Assembly: GCA_945883795.1 (NCBI GenBank)
Contig: CAMCYC010000017.1
Coordinates: 1 to 41,090, forward strand
Origin: Sulfurimonas crateris
GTDB lineage: Bacteria; Campylobacterota; Campylobacteria; Campylobacterales; Sulfurimonadaceae
Length of the DNA: 41,090 bases
Reading direction: 5' to 3'
Part shown: positions 8,749-17,904 of the stretch, one piece after another
How positions within the stretch are numbered: position 1 is the first letter of the stretch
How the letters are laid out: each line of letters begins with the position of its first letter
Program-made: the position numbers and the translations under genes
Notes under the pieces: model-generated
What the model was told of the DNA's origin: nothing
The model's database searches: none
Seen by the model: the letters and a program-made list of their open reading frames with translations, nothing else

Positions 8749-10420
8749 TTCGAGTAATTCGGGTAAATCGTATTTAGAAGCTGGTGAAACGCACTATGCT
8801 ATTGGACACCCAAAAAGTGTATTCATGCAATGGATGCTAACCATAGACCATAAGCGTATAGGTCTTATGTATGCAGCAGTTATTTTTGTGTTCTTTTTTG
8901 TTGCAGTGCTTGTAGCGCTTTCAATCAGAATAGAATTATTTGCACCAGGTGCACAACTATTTGATGGTGATTCATATAATCAAGCATTTACACTTCATGG
9001 TGTAATTATGATTTTTCTTTTCATTATACCAGGTGTTCCTGCTGTATTTGGAAATATCATTATGCCTTTAATGATTGGAGCAAAAGATGTGTCTTTTCCT
9101 CGTTTGAATTGGTTCACTTTTTGGTTATATATTTTTGGTGCATTAATTGCATTATCATCATTATGGACTGGAAATGGATTTGCTGATACAGGTTGGACTT
9201 TTTATGCACCATATAGTTTAAATACAAACACAAATGTTATCACAACACTTGTTGCTGCATTTGTTTTGGGTATGGCTTCAATTCTTACAGGTTTGAACTT
9301 TCTTGTAACTATTCACCGTTTACGCGCTCCAGGTATGGATTTTTTCAAAATGCCTTTATTCGTATGGGGAATTTATGCAACTGCTTGGATTCAGCTTCTT
9401 GCAACACCTGTTGTTGGTATTACACTTATTTTAGCATTATTAGAAAAAATGTTTGGTATTGGTATTTTTGACCCATCAAAAGGTGGAGACCCTGTTCTTT
9501 TTGAACATTTATTTTGGATTTATTCTCACCCAGCAGTTTATCTTATGATTCTTCCTGCTTTTGGTATTATGTCTGAAATTATTCCTGTATTTTCAAGAAG
9601 AGAAGTGTTTGGTTACCGTACAATTGCTCTTTCATCTGCTTCAATTGCAGGTATTGGTTATTTAGTATGGGGACATCACTTGTTTACATCTGGTATGTCA
9701 GATTTAGCTAAAACAGTATTCTCATTTTTAACATTTTTCGTTGCAATTCCAACTGGTGTTAAGTTTTACGACTGGGTTGCTACAATGTACAAAGGTAAGA
9801 TTATCCTCACAACTCCTATGTTATGGGCATTGGGCACAATGATTACTTTCGTTATCGGTGGTTTGACTGGTGTAACTATTGCGATGATTGGGGCTGATAT
9901 TCACCTTCAAGATACTTATTATACCGTTGCTCACTTTCACTATGCTATGCTTGGCGGTGTTGTATTCTTACTTTTCGCGGGTTTACACTATTGGTTTCCA
10001 GTGATGTTTGGAAAAATGTATGATGAGAAAAAAGCTAAGATTGCATTTTATTTGAATTTCGTAGGCTTTAATGTTCTATGGTTTCCAATGTTTATAGCAG
10101 GTTATCAAGGTATGCCAAGACGCTATTTTGACTACTTACCAGAATTTCAAATTTATCACCAAATTTCATTTTTTGGCGCATTGATTTTTATTAGTGGTTT
10201 AGCGTATATGTTCTATGTATTAATTCAAGGTATGAAACATGGAAAACCATCTGGAACAAATCCATGGCATGCAACGACACTAGAATGGCATTTACCAAGT
10301 TCACCACCACCATTAGAAAATCATTCTAAAGTTCCTTATGTTGACTTTAGACCATACGAATATCATCATGGTGAACCAGTGGTTAAATTTGATTACAAAA
10401 CTATGAAAAGGATTGACTAA
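8741..10420 (+). CDS. Haem-copper oxidase subunit I, A2-type
   Basis: Catalytic subunit of an aa3/caa3-type terminal oxidase, 559 residues with about 12 membrane helices. Low-spin haem ligand His86 (TLHGVIM), CuB His263 with the cross-linking Tyr267 in YSHPAVY, the GHHLF histidine pair and the AHFHYAM haem ligands are all present. The motif is Tyr261-Ser262-His263 with alanine where A1-type enzymes have the proton-channel glutamate. This YSHP form marks family A2. It starts with MSNSSNSGKS after AAAGGAG and overlaps the next gene by one base. An A-family oxidase is unusual next to a campylobacterial cbb3 operon. Confidence 0.95.
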   Translation: MSNSSNSGKSYLEAGETHYAIGHPKSVFMQWMLTIDHKRIGLMYAAVIFVFFFVAVLVALSIRIELFAPGAQLFDGDSYNQAFTLHGVIMIFLFIIPGVPAVFGNIIMPLMIGAKDVSFPRLNWFTFWLYIFGALIALSSLWTGNGFADTGWTFYAPYSLNTNTNVITTLVAAFVLGMASILTGLNFLVTIHRLRAPGMDFFKMPLFVWGIYATAWIQLLATPVVGITLILALLEKMFGIGIFDPSKGGDPVLFEHLFWIYSHPAVYLMILPAFGIMSEIIPVFSRREVFGYRTIALSSASIAGIGYLVWGHHLFTSGMSDLAKTVFSFLTFFVAIPTGVKFYDWVATMYKGKIILTTPMLWALGTMITFVIGGLTGVTIAMIGADIHLQDTYYTVAHFHYAMLGGVVFLLFAGLHYWFPVMFGKMYDEKKAKIAFYLNFVGFNVLWFPMFIAGYQGMPRRYFDYLPEFQIYHQISFFGALIFISGLAYMFYVLIQGMKHGKPSGTNPWHATTLEWHLPSSPPPLENHSKVPYVDFRPYEYHHGEPVVKFDYKTMKRID

Positions 10421-11127
10421 TGTCTCATGAATATGTGCCAGAAATCGCGGTTGACCGCGATGGCAAAAAACATGAAGTTCAAGGTTGGCAAGGTGACTTT
10501 TACGGTGGTAAACTAGGCTTTTGGCTTTTTATGCTTACAGAAGTTATGATGTTTGGAGCGATGTTTCTCGTTCTTACTTATTATTATTCATTACATACTC
10601 AAGATTTTCTGGATGCGTCTGCGCATCTTAATAGACTCTTAGGTGGAACAAACACAGTTGTGCTTTTATTTTCAGCACTCACTATGGGTCTTGGTTTATT
10701 AAAAATGAGAACTGGCGATGTAAAAGGTGCTAAAACTATGATATGGGCAACTATTATCTTAGCAACGCTCTTTTTAGGTATCAAAGGTGTTGAATGGACA
10801 GAAGAATATACACATGGGGTATTTTTAGGTCTTGATGCTTTACAGTCAGGGAATGAACACTCTCGTCCATTTGGTCAAATTTTGTTTTATGGTATGTATT
10901 TTACTATGACAGGTCTTCATGGTTTTCATATTATTATAGGTATTGGACTTATGATATGGTTAGTTAAGCGTATTGATGCTGGTAAAGTATCTCCACATCA
11001 CCATATATTACATTTTAACATTGCACTTTATTGGGATTTAGTACACCTCATTTGGGTATTTGTATTTCCTTATTTTTACATGATTGGTGCGGGTGATGTT
11101 ACAGGAGGAGCTATTCATGGACACTAA
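10420..11127 (+). CDS. Cytochrome c oxidase subunit III
   Basis: 235 residues with about five to seven membrane helices. The segment KLGFWLFMLTEVMMFGAMF near the start and TMTGLHGFHIIIGIG with YWDLVHLIWVFVFPYFY at the end are typical of subunit III, which stabilises subunit I and its proton path. The start codon shares one base with the stop of subunit I (TAATG). The C-terminus ends AIHGH, and the next gene starts inside it. Confidence 0.93.
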   Translation: MSHEYVPEIAVDRDGKKHEVQGWQGDFYGGKLGFWLFMLTEVMMFGAMFLVLTYYYSLHTQDFLDASAHLNRLLGGTNTVVLLFSALTMGLGLLKMRTGDVKGAKTMIWATIILATLFLGIKGVEWTEEYTHGVFLGLDALQSGNEHSRPFGQILFYGMYFTMTGLHGFHIIIGIGLMIWLVKRIDAGKVSPHHHILHFNIALYWDLVHLIWVFVFPYFYMIGAGDVTGGAIHGH

Positions 11128-11479
11128 TACACATATTAATTATGAAGAACAAAAAGTTGGCTATTATAAAGTTCTTGTTGGACTTTTACTTTTAACAACA
11201 TTGACATTTGTGCAACCACATATGTTTTTTGAAAGTTACACTTTTGTAACTCAATTGATGATAGGTGCTTTAAAAGCTTGGATGATTCTCATGTATTACA
11301 TGCATTTAAAAGGTGAAAAGCTTATTGGATGGACAGTCGCATTCTCACTTGTTTTGGTTGTATTCTTCTTCCTTGTTGTAATAGCGGATGTAAACAGTTT
11401 TCAATTTAAAGATGTTAGTCATATAACATCACAACCACATATAGATGTAGATTATCATCATGCATCACACGAAGAATAG
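11117..11479 (+). CDS. Cytochrome c oxidase subunit IV-type small membrane protein
   Basis: 120 residues with three membrane helices, the layout of prokaryotic subunit IV (CtaF/CyoD-like). The pattern GALKAWMILMYYMHLKGE in the middle helix pair is characteristic. I chose the ATG at 11117 because AGGAGGAG (11103-11110) lies just upstream; a longer reading from 11084 would add eleven residues without a ribosome site. It overlaps the end of subunit III by 11 bases. The C-terminus is rich in histidine (DYHHASHEE). Confidence 0.85.
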   Translation: MDTNTHINYEEQKVGYYKVLVGLLLLTTLTFVQPHMFFESYTFVTQLMIGALKAWMILMYYMHLKGEKLIGWTVAFSLVLVVFFFLVVIADVNSFQFKDVSHITSQPHIDVDYHHASHEE

Positions 11480-11491
11480 GGGGGAGGTAAT

Positions 11492-12691
11492 ATGTTAGAA
11501 GGATTTAACTCACAAGCTTCAACATTTGCAGCGGATGTAGACCAGGCACTCTATATAAATTTAGTGTTTTCAATCATACTTGCTGTATCTGTTCTCGGAC
11601 CGATGGTTTACTTCGCTTGGAAGTACCGTGAAAAAAATGTAAAGAATGAAAATATTGAAAACTTTGTTCATCATACTGGACTTGAAATTACTTGGACAGT
11701 TATTCCAACTATTATGATGTTTATACTTTTTTACTATGGTTATAGTTCAATGAAATCAATCAGAACTATGCCAGATACATCTACTGCTATCACAGTTCAA
11801 GTCGAGGGTAGTAAATGGAAATGGAGATATGAGTATCCTGCAAATGCAAATGGATTTGTTCACAAAGTTGGTGGAGCATATACTAAGGCGATAAAAGATG
11901 AGAACGGAAAAGTTATAGAAAAAGGTACAATGGGCAGATCGGCCCTCTATGTACCAGTTAATACGAATATCATCTTAGAGATGACGGCACCACTTGATGA
12001 TGTTATTCATTCATTTTATGTTCCAGCATTTCGTATGAAAGAAGATGTTGTTCCAGGTCGTAAAACAAAACAGTGGTTCAATTCTGCAGATGTAGGTGAA
12101 TATGATGTTGAGTGTGCTGAGTACTGTGGTACGGATCACTCATATATGTACTCTAGAATTGTCGTACTTCCAAAAGCTGAGTATGAAGCATGGTTCAATA
12201 GTAGTGAAGATACACCAAAAGGTAACTATCTTAAATCAGGTGATGCAGTATTACAACAACATGGATGTAAAAGCTGTCATGCAATTCAAACAGATAAGAT
12301 ACTTGTTGGACCTACTCTTAACACTAGAAGATTGACTAAAGAGCAAGTATTGGATGTGATTAATAATGGTCAAAATAAACTTGGTTATGCTATGGGTGCA
12401 ATGCCAGCTGGTTTGGCTAGCGGTGCAGATGCTGAAAAGATTGCAACCTATGTAGCTGGTGGTCTCAAAGGTGATAAGCCTGCTTCATTTGCCGCATGTA
12501 GTTCATGTCATGGTGAAGATGGTAAGGGCATGTTCAGTACAGCTCCAAATCTTGTAGAATACGATGTAGACCTTCTACGCAATGTATTAAAGAATGGTAA
12601 AAAGGGTATGATTGGTACTATGCCAGCATTTCCTTATGTGTCAGAAGAAGAAGTTTCAGCAATTGCTGAATATCTCAAAAGTGTAAAATGA
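11492..12691 (+). CDS. Cytochrome c oxidase subunit II with two C-terminal haem-c domains
   Basis: 399 residues: two N-terminal membrane helices, a periplasmic cupredoxin with the full CuA set (Cys208, Glu210, Cys212, His216, Met219 in CAEYCGTDHSYM), then two cytochrome c domains with CKSCH (259-263) and CSSCH (336-340). It takes electrons from periplasmic cytochrome c and passes them to subunit I. The last domain (CHGEDGKGM, APNLVE, GKKGMIG.MP.F) closely resembles the last domain of CcoP at 16743-17672. AGGGGGGAGG is a very strong ribosome site. The last four bases overlap the ctaB start. Placing subunit II after III and IV is atypical. Confidence 0.94.
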   Translation: MLEGFNSQASTFAADVDQALYINLVFSIILAVSVLGPMVYFAWKYREKNVKNENIENFVHHTGLEITWTVIPTIMMFILFYYGYSSMKSIRTMPDTSTAITVQVEGSKWKWRYEYPANANGFVHKVGGAYTKAIKDENGKVIEKGTMGRSALYVPVNTNIILEMTAPLDDVIHSFYVPAFRMKEDVVPGRKTKQWFNSADVGEYDVECAEYCGTDHSYMYSRIVVLPKAEYEAWFNSSEDTPKGNYLKSGDAVLQQHGCKSCHAIQTDKILVGPTLNTRRLTKEQVLDVINNGQNKLGYAMGAMPAGLASGADAEKIATYVAGGLKGDKPASFAACSSCHGEDGKGMFSTAPNLVEYDVDLLRNVLKNGKKGMIGTMPAFPYVSEEEVSAIAEYLKSVK

Positions 12692-13557
12692 TTAAAGAGT
12701 TTATAGTTCTAACAAAATTCGTTCTCTCTTTCGCAGTGAGCCTTTCGGCTCTCTTTGCTTATATCATGGCAAAAGGTGAAATTGGAACAGATATGTTTAT
12801 TGCAACTTTTGCTGTGCTTCTTGTGGCGATGGGAGTTTCGACTCTTAATCAGGTACAAGAGCGAAAAGAAGATGCATTAATGGAGCGTACAAAACATAGA
12901 CCAATTGCTTCAGGCAAATGGTCTCCTTTAAGCGGTATAGTTATTGCTAGTCTCTTAATTATTGCTTCATTTATTGTTATATATGATTTAATAGGTTTAA
13001 TTGGTGTAAATTTATTTTTATTCTCATTTATTTGGTATAACATTATCTATACGCCCTTAAAAAAGAAAAGTGCATTAGCTGTTGTTCCTGGTGCAATTCT
13101 TGGTGTCATCCCTCCTGCTATTGGTTGGTTGACTGCAGGTCATAGCTTGTTAGAACCTCAATTTTATGCACTTGGGTTATTCTATTTTGTGTGGCAAGTA
13201 CCACATTTTTGGCTACTTGTAATGCTTCATTATGGAGATTATAAAGGTGCGGGCTATCCAACTGCTATGCGTTTATTTGGTAAAATGAGTCTTCAAAGAT
13301 TGACATTTGTTTGGTTGATTATGACGATTCAAACAGGTTATTTTATGGTGAGTATTTTTGAACCACAAAGTACGATTATAATTAGCTTATTAATAATTAC
13401 TGCACTTCTTGCATTTGCGAGTAGTTTGCAACTTTTATACAAAAATTTTGAATTACAATATGCACGAAAAGTTTTTATACAAATTAATCTTGCATTTTTA
13501 GGTACTGTAATTCTTATTAGCATTGACCAGTATTTAAAATTTCACCTTCCTTCATAA
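12688..13557 (+). CDS. ctaB: Protohaem IX farnesyltransferase (haem O synthase)
   Basis: Membrane prenyltransferase that makes haem O from haem B and farnesyl diphosphate, for the A-type oxidase. 289 residues, about eight helices, with the prenyl-binding motif NQVQERKEDALMERTKHRP at residues 54-72 (N54, E58, D62 correspond to the usual N-D-x-x-D-x-x-x-D) and VWQVPHFWLL later. It starts by ATGA overlap with subunit II. Haem A synthase (ctaA) is not in the window, so the oxidase may hold haem O, or ctaA lies elsewhere. Confidence 0.95.
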   Translation: MIKEFIVLTKFVLSFAVSLSALFAYIMAKGEIGTDMFIATFAVLLVAMGVSTLNQVQERKEDALMERTKHRPIASGKWSPLSGIVIASLLIIASFIVIYDLIGLIGVNLFLFSFIWYNIIYTPLKKKSALAVVPGAILGVIPPAIGWLTAGHSLLEPQFYALGLFYFVWQVPHFWLLVMLHYGDYKGAGYPTAMRLFGKMSLQRLTFVWLIMTIQTGYFMVSIFEPQSTIIISLLIITALLAFASSLQLLYKNFELQYARKVFIQINLAFLGTVILISIDQYLKFHLPS

Positions 13558-13563
13558 TCGTAG

Positions 13564-13598
13564 AGTACAAAAAATTTAATTTTTGTACTTCTATTTTT
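13564..13598 (+). terminator. Rho-independent terminator after ctaB
   Basis: AGTACAAAAA (13564-13573) pairs with TTTTTGTACT (13580-13589) around a six-base loop ATTTAA, followed by CTATTTTT. It starts seven bases after the ctaB stop and closes the A-type oxidase operon. Confidence 0.75.
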
Positions 13599-13647
13599 AA
13601 AACATCTTTTTTTAATCATCAAAACACAATTTTTTTAAGGAATTTCT

Positions 13648-14157
13648 ATGTCTTTCTACTCGTTAAAAACAATTTTAGCTACTTTTACAAACTCAAATGG
13701 TAAAAAAAGGATATTATTGAATGGAGGACCAATTGGTGGTCTCAATAGTATTGCAATTATATTATTTTTTATTGCACTCCCTTTTTTAGAATATGCTGCA
13801 ATTTTTAATCCTTATATTTTTAACTTACTTGGTATTGCAACAAGTATTGTTTTGTTTATTGTTGGATTGTCAATTGTTATGATTATTATATTTTTTGTAG
13901 TATGGAGAGTTAAAAGTAATATAATCAAAAAGATTACACCATCATGGAATCACTACTTTCCAAACAGAGATATTACACTTGTTCTCTCATCTGGTATAAC
14001 TCCATATAATAAGTTTTTTGAATTTTACGCTCAAAAATTGGAAAAAGATTTATCAGAAGAGATGCTTCATAAACATTTATTAAACGGATTTAAAACTATG
14101 GAAGAAGAGAATAAAGACTTAATAGAAGCGATACGAAAAGATAAGAAGATACAATAA
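13648..14157 (+). CDS. Hypothetical membrane protein between the two oxidase operons
   Basis: 169 residues, with a ribosome site AAGGA nine bases before the ATG. Two membrane helices (about residues 32-50 and 60-88) are followed by a soluble, charged C-terminal half (about 89-169) that looks helical. The N-terminus contains NGGPIGGLN. I do not recognise the family. It lies after the ctaB terminator and about 175 bases before ccoN, so it probably has its own transcript. Position suggests respiration or assembly, with no sequence proof. Confidence 0.55.
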   Translation: MSFYSLKTILATFTNSNGKKRILLNGGPIGGLNSIAIILFFIALPFLEYAAIFNPYIFNLLGIATSIVLFIVGLSIVMIIIFFVVWRVKSNIIKKITPSWNHYFPNRDITLVLSSGITPYNKFFEFYAQKLEKDLSEEMLHKHLLNGFKTMEEENKDLIEAIRKDKKIQ

Positions 14158-14333
14158 AACAGTCGATATTTTATACTTATATTTATTATTAAAAAAACAT
14201 AAATATAAAGGTTTCTCTTTAAGGATTATTGAATTATTTAGTCGATAAAATATGCGACTTAAAAATTTAATTTCAGGTTGTTTTTAGCTAAAGATTAAAT
14301 TTTTATTAAATTTTCATTCTTCGAGGAGTCTAT

Positions 14334-15812
14334 ATGGAAAACCGTCCATTAGAATATGACTATACAGTTGCAAAATTGTTTATGTTTATGACGATTGTAT
14401 TAGGCGTCGTTGGAATGCTCATCGGTGTTATATTAGCCTTTGAATTAGCATTTCCAGGACTTAATACAATGTTAGGAAGTGGAGTAGCTGAATACACAAG
14501 TTTTGGTCGTCTTCGTCCTTTGCATACTGATTCAATTATATTTGGATTTGTTTTAAGTGGTATTTTTACTAGTTGGTATTATATCGGTCAACGCGTACTT
14601 AAGGTGTCAATGTCTGAATCTAAGTTTCTAATGTTTATTGGAAAGTTACATTTTGGTTTATATGCTGTAGGCGTTGTTGCTATCGTAGCATCGCTTCTTT
14701 TGGGTTATACAACTTCAAAAGAATATGCTGAGTTTGAATGGCCTATTGATATTGTTGTTGTTCTTATTTGGGTTTTATTTGGTATAAGTATTTTTGGACT
14801 TATTGGTATTCGCCGTGAAAAATCACTTTATATTTCTATATGGTATTTTATAGCGAATTTCCTTGGTGTTGCTATGCTTTATGTTTTTAACAATATGGAA
14901 ATTCCTACATATTTCGCTTCTGGTGGACATGGTGATATCTTGCACTCAGTATCAATGTACGCAGGAACAAATGATGCTATGGTTCAATGGTGGTATGGTC
15001 ATAATGCTGTTGCATTCGTACTTACTGTTCCTATTATTGCAATTATGTATTATTTTTTACCAAAGGAATCAGGTCAAGCAATTTATTCATATAAATTATC
15101 TTTACTTTCATTTTGGGGTTTAATGTTTGTATATTTATGGGCTGGTGGTCACCACCTTATTTATTCAACTGTTCCAGACTGGGTTCAATCTATGGGTTCT
15201 GTTTTCTCTGTAGTTCTCATTTTACCATCATGGGGTTCAGCTATAAACATGCTTCTTACAATGAAGGGTGAATGGCAACAAGTAGCGGCATCTCCGTTAA
15301 TTAAATTTATGATTCTTGCTTCTACATTCTATATGTTCTCAACATTAGAAGGTCCTATTCAAGCAATTAAATCTGTAAATGCGATTGCTCACTTTACTGA
15401 CTGGATTGTAGGTCATGTTCATGACGGTGCTCTTGGTTGGGTTGGATTTGTTGTTATCGCTGCGATTTATCACATGGCTCCTCGTGTGTTTAAAAGAGAA
15501 ATATATTCTAAATCATTGATGTCTACACAATTCTGGATTCAAACATTAGGTATCGTTTTATACTTTACTTCTATGTGGATTGCAGGTATTACTCAAGGTA
15601 TGATGTGGCGTGCTCACGATGAATTTGGTAATTTAGCTTACTCGTTTATCGATACAGTAACTGTACTTCACCCATATTATGCAATTCGTGGTGTTGGTGG
15701 TTTATTATACTTAGTAGGTTTCTTAATGTTTGCATATAACATTTACAAAACAATGTCTGCTCGTCCTGTTGAAGAATATGAGCTACAAAATGCATCGCCT
15801 ATGGGCGCTTAA
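14334..15812 (+). CDS. ccoN: cbb3-type cytochrome c oxidase subunit I
   Basis: Catalytic haem b/CuB subunit of the high-affinity oxidase, 492 residues with about 12 helices. Conserved sites visible are RPLHTDSIIFGF (low-spin haem), WWYGHNAVAFVLT (CuB His), HHLIYSTVPDW (CuB His pair with the cross-linking Tyr region) and DWIVGHVHDGALGW (haem ligands). CGAGGAG precedes the ATG. The 176 bases upstream (14158-14333) are AT-rich with AGTCGATA twice (14161, 14241) and presumably hold the promoter. No clear FNR-type box was seen. Confidence 0.97.
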   Translation: MENRPLEYDYTVAKLFMFMTIVLGVVGMLIGVILAFELAFPGLNTMLGSGVAEYTSFGRLRPLHTDSIIFGFVLSGIFTSWYYIGQRVLKVSMSESKFLMFIGKLHFGLYAVGVVAIVASLLLGYTTSKEYAEFEWPIDIVVVLIWVLFGISIFGLIGIRREKSLYISIWYFIANFLGVAMLYVFNNMEIPTYFASGGHGDILHSVSMYAGTNDAMVQWWYGHNAVAFVLTVPIIAIMYYFLPKESGQAIYSYKLSLLSFWGLMFVYLWAGGHHLIYSTVPDWVQSMGSVFSVVLILPSWGSAINMLLTMKGEWQQVAASPLIKFMILASTFYMFSTLEGPIQAIKSVNAIAHFTDWIVGHVHDGALGWVGFVVIAAIYHMAPRVFKREIYSKSLMSTQFWIQTLGIVLYFTSMWIAGITQGMMWRAHDEFGNLAYSFIDTVTVLHPYYAIRGVGGLLYLVGFLMFAYNIYKTMSARPVEEYELQNASPMGA

Positions 15813-15827
15813 GAAAAGGATTATAAT

Positions 15828-16520
15828 ATGTTTCATTGGTTAGAAAAACATCCGTTCTTTTTTGCGGTAGGTGTATTTTTAGTGATTGCTTTTGCTGGTT
15901 TAATTACAGTGCTTCCAAACTTTGCACAATCATCTCGTCCTTTAATAGGTGCTGCTCCTTATTCTACTTTAGAATTAGCAGGTCGTCATCTTTATATTAA
16001 AAATAGTTGTAATGCATGCCATTCACAACTTATTCGTCCATTTAAATCAGAAACTGACCGTTATGGTCACTACTCTTTAAGTGGTGAGTATGCGTATGAC
16101 CGACCATTTCTTTGGGGTTCAAAAAGAACTGGTCCAGATTTAATGAGAGTTGGTAACTATAGAACTACTGACTGGCATGAAAATCACATGAAAGCTCCAG
16201 CTGATGTTGTTCCAGGTTCTATTATGCCTGCGTATACTTGGATGTTTACAAAATTAGCTGATATTGATACTGCGTATGCAGAACAAGTAACAGTTGCTAA
16301 TATATTTTCTGTACCATACAATAAACCAGTACCTATGAGAGATGGGTCAACTAAAATTGTTAAAATGGGCAGTAGTGTTGAAGATGCAAATGCTATGGCA
16401 TTAGCTGAAGCAAAAGTAATTGCAGCTGATATGAAAGATCAAGATGTAAAAGATGCTATAGCTGCAGGGAAAATTCCTGAAATTGTAGCTCTTATTGCAT
16501 ATATGAATAGTCTTAAGTAG
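15828..16520 (+). CDS. ccoO: cbb3-type oxidase subunit II, monohaem cytochrome c
   Basis: 230 residues with one N-terminal membrane helix (about 10-30) and a periplasmic cytochrome c domain. The haem-binding site is CNACH (Cys61, Cys64, His65), followed by SQLIRPFKSETDRYGHYS and RTGPDLMRVG, typical of CcoO. It passes electrons from CcoP to CcoN. AAGGA precedes the ATG, 15 bases after ccoN. Confidence 0.97.
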   Translation: MFHWLEKHPFFFAVGVFLVIAFAGLITVLPNFAQSSRPLIGAAPYSTLELAGRHLYIKNSCNACHSQLIRPFKSETDRYGHYSLSGEYAYDRPFLWGSKRTGPDLMRVGNYRTTDWHENHMKAPADVVPGSIMPAYTWMFTKLADIDTAYAEQVTVANIFSVPYNKPVPMRDGSTKIVKMGSSVEDANAMALAEAKVIAADMKDQDVKDAIAAGKIPEIVALIAYMNSLK

Positions 16521-16529
16521 GGGTTTTAG

Positions 16530-16733
16530 GTGAGTATTGCTGAACTTCAAGCGTATGGTTATGTTGCAGCTATGGTTGTATTGGTGTTTGTTACTTATGG
16601 GTATGCATACCATTTATATACAAAGAAAAAAGATGCAAATGGCAAAGATTATGAAGATTACAGCAATATGGCATTAAGGGATGATTTAACTGATACGCCT
16701 GTATCGGCTAGGTCTGAGCATAAAGAGAAATAG
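16530..16733 (+). CDS. ccoQ: cbb3-type oxidase small subunit CcoQ
   Basis: 67 residues: a short N-terminus, one membrane helix (about 9-27, VAAMVVLVFVTYGYAYHLY) and a charged cytoplasmic tail. It begins with GTG nine bases after ccoO, preceded by AGGGG. Length, single helix and place between ccoO and ccoP identify it as CcoQ, which stabilises the complex. Confidence 0.85.
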   Translation: MSIAELQAYGYVAAMVVLVFVTYGYAYHLYTKKKDANGKDYEDYSNMALRDDLTDTPVSARSEHKEK

Positions 16734-16742
16734 GAGAGATAT

Positions 16743-17672
16743 ATGAATAAGCTTTATCTTTGGGGAATTATTATTACAGCTGCAATGCTGGGGTTTACAT
16801 ACTATACAATTGTTCTGACAAAGGGCGGTATGAATGGTGATATCGTAAACATGCTTGCACTTGCAGGTGCTGTTGCACTTGTAATTATTACAGTTTTTGT
16901 TGTAATTAAGTATGTTCGTCAAATGCAAACTGATACAGCAAGCGGTGAGCTAGCTGATGAGACTTGGGATGGTATTGGTGAGTATAAAAACGAATTGCCT
17001 ATGGGTTGGGCAGTTATGTTTCTTGCGCTCATGGTTTGGGCTATGTGGTATTATATTATAGGGTATCCAGTAAATGCATATTCACAAATTGGTGAATATA
17101 ATGAAGATACAGCTGCTCATAATGCGAAGTTTCAAGAAAAGTATTTATCAATTACTGGTGATAAACTTGTAGAAATGGGTGAATCTGTATTCTTAGCAGA
17201 TTGTAAAGCATGTCACGGTATTGCTGCTGATGGTATTGAAGGCAGAGCTGCAAATCTTAACAAAAGGCTTGAAGCTAAAACTGTTAAATATGTTATAGAA
17301 AATGGTTCAAATAATCATTTACTTGGTTCTGAAATGCCAATGCCAGACCGTAATGGTTTATTTAATACAAAAACTGGTGCACTTCTTACTGATGCTGAAA
17401 TAGATGCGGTTGCCTCTTATGTAGCTGATGGTATGAGTGGTGCTGGTGCTAATGTTTTTGCTAGCACTTGTGCTTCGTGTCATGGAGAAGACGGTAAAGG
17501 TATGGAAGGCGTTGCTCCGAATATAGTAGAATTTACTCCAACACTTGTTACTAATGTTCTAAACCATGGTAAAAAAGGTGCGATAGGTGGTATGCCATCG
17601 TTTAATGGATTAAATGCTAAACAAAAAGAAGCAGTTGGTGCATATATCACTAGCTTAAGCTCAACTAAATAA
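16743..17672 (+). CDS. ccoP: cbb3-type oxidase subunit III, dihaem cytochrome c
   Basis: 309 residues: two N-terminal membrane helices (about 5-25 and 33-55), a third near 80-98 (MGWAVMFLALMVWAMWYYI), then two cytochrome c domains with CKACH (154-158) and CASCH (243-247). It receives electrons from soluble cytochrome c or bc1. The first helix pair is an extension relative to short CcoP forms. The C-terminal domain shares CHGEDGKGM, APN.VE and GKKG.IG.MP.F with subunit II of the A-type oxidase upstream. AGGAGAG precedes the ATG. Confidence 0.96.
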   Translation: MNKLYLWGIIITAAMLGFTYYTIVLTKGGMNGDIVNMLALAGAVALVIITVFVVIKYVRQMQTDTASGELADETWDGIGEYKNELPMGWAVMFLALMVWAMWYYIIGYPVNAYSQIGEYNEDTAAHNAKFQEKYLSITGDKLVEMGESVFLADCKACHGIAADGIEGRAANLNKRLEAKTVKYVIENGSNNHLLGSEMPMPDRNGLFNTKTGALLTDAEIDAVASYVADGMSGAGANVFASTCASCHGEDGKGMEGVAPNIVEFTPTLVTNVLNHGKKGAIGGMPSFNGLNAKQKEAVGAYITSLSSTK

Positions 17673-17683
17673 GGAGTCAGATT

Positions 17684-17893
17684 ATGAATGAAAACAGAAG
17701 TGTATTTGCTCTTGATGGCGTAACTGGCATGTTAATTGCGACTGTTTTGTTGTTGAGTATTCTAGCTGCTTTGACAGCTTGGAATATTGGCGTACAAAAT
17801 AGTAATGCATCTAATTATTATGATATTAAAGATGAACAGTCAATTAAGATGATAAGCACTGATAATGCTAATCATCGTATTGATGTAAAGTAA
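17684..17893 (+). CDS. DUF4006 family small membrane protein
   Basis: 69 residues. The start MNENRSVFALDGVTGMLIAT and one membrane helix (about 14-34) match DUF4006, a campylobacterial family encoded just after ccoP (as C. jejuni Cj1486c, from memory of that locus). A role in cbb3 assembly or stability is likely from context only. AAGGAG lies well placed before the ATG. Confidence 0.85.
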   Translation: MNENRSVFALDGVTGMLIATVLLLSILAALTAWNIGVQNSNASNYYDIKDEQSIKMISTDNANHRIDVK

Positions 17894-17904
17894 AAGGGGA
17901 TACA

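Noticed and set aside
12738-12751. Hairpin GAGCC-TTTC-GGCTC inside ctaB as a terminator or attenuator
   Set aside because: Only five base pairs, inside the coding region of an early membrane helix, and not followed by a T tract.
14158-14215. AT-rich inverted repeat after the 169-residue membrane protein as a terminator
   Set aside because: The stem (TATATTTAT/ATAAATATA) is all A/T with a long loop and no T tract after it.
14161-14256. AGTCGATA repeated twice upstream of ccoN as a regulator box
   Set aside because: Only eight bases, 80 bp apart, with no symmetry shared between copies. It could be chance in AT-rich DNA. No FNR-type TTGAT-N4-ATCAA was found.
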